From: an uncultured Carboxylicivirga sp.
Lineage (GTDB): Bacteria > Bacteroidota > Bacteroidia > Bacteroidales > Marinilabiliaceae
Direction: 5' to 3'
DNA: 64,000 bases
Assembly (NCBI GenBank): GCA_947503525.1
Contig: CANNEA010000003.1
Location: forward strand, 620,001-684,000
In this document: positions 62,619 through 64,000 of the stretch, piece after piece
How positions within the stretch are numbered: the stretch's first letter is position 1
How the letters are laid out: every line of letters starts with the position of its first letter
Notes under the pieces: generated by a model
Database searches by the model: none
Told to the model about the DNA's origin: nothing
What the model saw: the letters and a program-made list of their open reading frames with translations, nothing else
Position numbers and translations under genes: made by a program

Positions 62619-62657
62619 GGGAAGCTCAGAGTTGAATAGCACTAAAAAAGATTAAAA

Positions 62658-64000
62658 ATGAAAACTTTAAATAATATCATATTCGGATTGATCTTTGCCA
62701 TTGGATTGTTTTCGTGCCAGGGCTTGGATATAAAACCAAAAGGATTCTATTCCGATGAAAATTTCTTTAAGACCGTGGAAGATGCTGATGCAGCATTGTT
62801 ATACGCTTATGATGCGCTTACATTGGTGAGTTATGCACCTATTACCTACTATTTTGGTGAATTATCAACGGATAACTGTACGGTAAAACCGGATGAAGGG
62901 GCAGATGCGCAAGCTATTGTTAACTGGGATGTGACTTCACAGAACGAATTACTACTTCAATATTACAGAAGTATATATATAGCTGTCAATCGAGCCAATG
63001 CCGTTATTGAAAATGTTGAAGGGCGAGGATTTAATAAGGTAGATGAAAACAGATTGTTAGGTGAGGCTTATTTTCTGCGTGCATGGAACCATTTTAATGT
63101 AGTAAGAGCTTTTGGTTTAGCACCTATGCAAAGGTCATTAATCGACAAATTGGATGAAACCAATGCGACATTACCAGCAAATATGCAGGAAGTCTATTCT
63201 TTCTTAATTGAAGACTTAACAAAAGCCATCGACTATTTGAATGTAAATCGTTCGGTAGGGCGTGCTGACAAAGTTGCTGCTCAGGCACTATTAGCTAAGA
63301 TTTACCTTTTTGCTGCCACGGCAAAGGAAAGTGGTGTACCTAAGTATGCAGCTTTAACCGAAAGTGTAGAGAATTTATACGCTAAGGCCGCTGAATATTC
63401 GGGATACGTACTTAATGAACAAGGAGAATATTCACATGATGCCAGCCTTCAGAATATTTATAATGTGGAGATGCCCAATGGACCTGAGCATATTTTCATT
63501 CTGTCAATGGATGTTTCAGGAACACAGGAAGGTGATTACTCTAAACTATCGAAATATTTTATTCCCTGGATTGATGGTGCAGCGGTTTATTTGAAAAATG
63601 CTGATGATACTTACACGATTACTCATGACGGCTGGAGCGTATTTCAAACAGAAGGAACACTACTTCAAGCTTTTGAGTCTGGCGACAAGCGTAGAACTGA
63701 TTTGTTAGTATCTGAGATCTTTGACGAAACAGGTGCTTCAATAGGAACGGTAGGAAATGGAGTAATTGCTTATGAGTTCACTCGCAAGTATGTTGATCCA
63801 AACTACGAAGGGGATAAAACAAGTACGCGTCCTTATTTCATTCGTTATTCAGATGTGCAATTAATGTTTGCGGAAGCAAGCGCTAACGCCGATGGTTTAG
63901 CTCAATACAATCAAATCCGTCGTCGCGCAGGAGTAAGCGAACTGACAAGTATTGGAGGCTTATCAACTGAAGAATTCCGAACATTGGTCATTGAAGAGCG
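62658..64000 (+). CDS. SusD/RagB-type nutrient-binding lipoprotein (3' end outside window)
   Basis: The frame is open to the window end (about 447 codons). The lipoprotein signal ends LFSC (C20). Typical SusD features follow: DIKPKGFYSDENFFKTVEDADAAL, NRANAVIENVEG, LLGEAYFLRAWNHFNVVRAFG, TPR-like helices, and near the end RPYFIRYSDVQLMFAEASA with NQIRRRAGV. It caps the SusC transporter at the cell surface and binds the glycan. C-terminal residues are missing only because the window stops. Confidence 0.95.
   Translation, partial: MKTLNNIIFGLIFAIGLFSCQGLDIKPKGFYSDENFFKTVEDADAALLYAYDALTLVSYAPITYYFGELSTDNCTVKPDEGADAQAIVNWDVTSQNELLLQYYRSIYIAVNRANAVIENVEGRGFNKVDENRLLGEAYFLRAWNHFNVVRAFGLAPMQRSLIDKLDETNATLPANMQEVYSFLIEDLTKAIDYLNVNRSVGRADKVAAQALLAKIYLFAATAKESGVPKYAALTESVENLYAKAAEYSGYVLNEQGEYSHDASLQNIYNVEMPNGPEHIFILSMDVSGTQEGDYSKLSKYFIPWIDGAAVYLKNADDTYTITHDGWSVFQTEGTLLQAFESGDKRRTDLLVSEIFDETGASIGTVGNGVIAYEFTRKYVDPNYEGDKTSTRPYFIRYSDVQLMFAEASANADGLAQYNQIRRRAGVSELTSIGGLSTEEFRTLVIEE

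Overview
The window is low-GC DNA from a Bacteroidota bacterium, most likely an anaerobic or facultative relative of Bacteroidales/Marinilabiliales. The evidence is a SusC/SusD pair, several exact Bacteroidota-type -7 promoter elements (TAnnTTTG), a near absence of Shine-Dalgarno sequences, lipoproteins with short lipoboxes, and family architectures typical of the phylum (NagB/PIG-L fusion, AK-HSDH fusion with a phosphoglycerate-mutase-like homoserine kinase, metallophosphoesterase/beta-barrel fusion). No rRNA, tRNA, CRISPR array or insertion sequence was seen.

Layout. 1-8.0 kb: the end of a GH3-like/beta-lactamase-family hydrolase, a NagB-like/PIG-L fusion, an FKBP lipoprotein, and on the minus strand a GNAT acetyltransferase behind nifA. 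8.2-9.3 kb: hemH. 9.7-20.4 kb: a compact nitrogen-fixation cluster in the order nifH-nifI1-nifI2-nifD-nifK-nifE-nifN-nifB-[2Fe-2S] ferredoxin-nifV, preceded by a sigma-54-type promoter that the divergent NifA could activate. NifD carries a roughly 50-residue insertion and NifK has a short N-terminus, as in the Clostridium pasteurianum type. NifI1/NifI2 predict ammonium switch-off. The nifK-nifE gap holds two strong RNA inverted repeats.

20.8-34.3 kb: housekeeping genes. These are a tricorn-like protease, pyrB-pyrI behind a leader that looks like an E. coli-style UTP-sensitive attenuator, a flavin-reductase-like protein, a tocopherol-cyclase-like protein, a methyl-accepting protein without a sensor domain, an AddA/RecB-like helicase-nuclease, an orphan sugar-binding lipoprotein and mtnA. 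34.4-39.6 kb: the threonine operon (thrA, homoserine-kinase-like gene, thrC) preceded by a Thr-rich 19-residue leader peptide. 39.7-43.9 kb: two TPR proteins and hrpB.

44.0-54.9 kb (minus strand): a tight six-gene unit. It contains a GAF protein of unknown function, polyphosphate kinase ppk1, a beta-propeller lipoprotein, a metallophosphoesterase fused to an outer-membrane barrel, an HD hydrolase fused to a Pycsar-effector-like membrane domain, and a PAP2 phosphatase. This phosphate-themed unit is the best candidate for an undescribed system. 55.4-56.1 kb: a protein of unknown function. 57.0-64.0 kb: the start of a mannan-type polysaccharide utilisation locus (GH5 mannanase, AraC regulator, SusC, SusD truncated by the window end).

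The strongest regulatory observations are the two leader-peptide attenuators (thr and pyrBI) and the structured nifK-nifE intergenic RNA. All product calls come from reading motifs; no database search was run.
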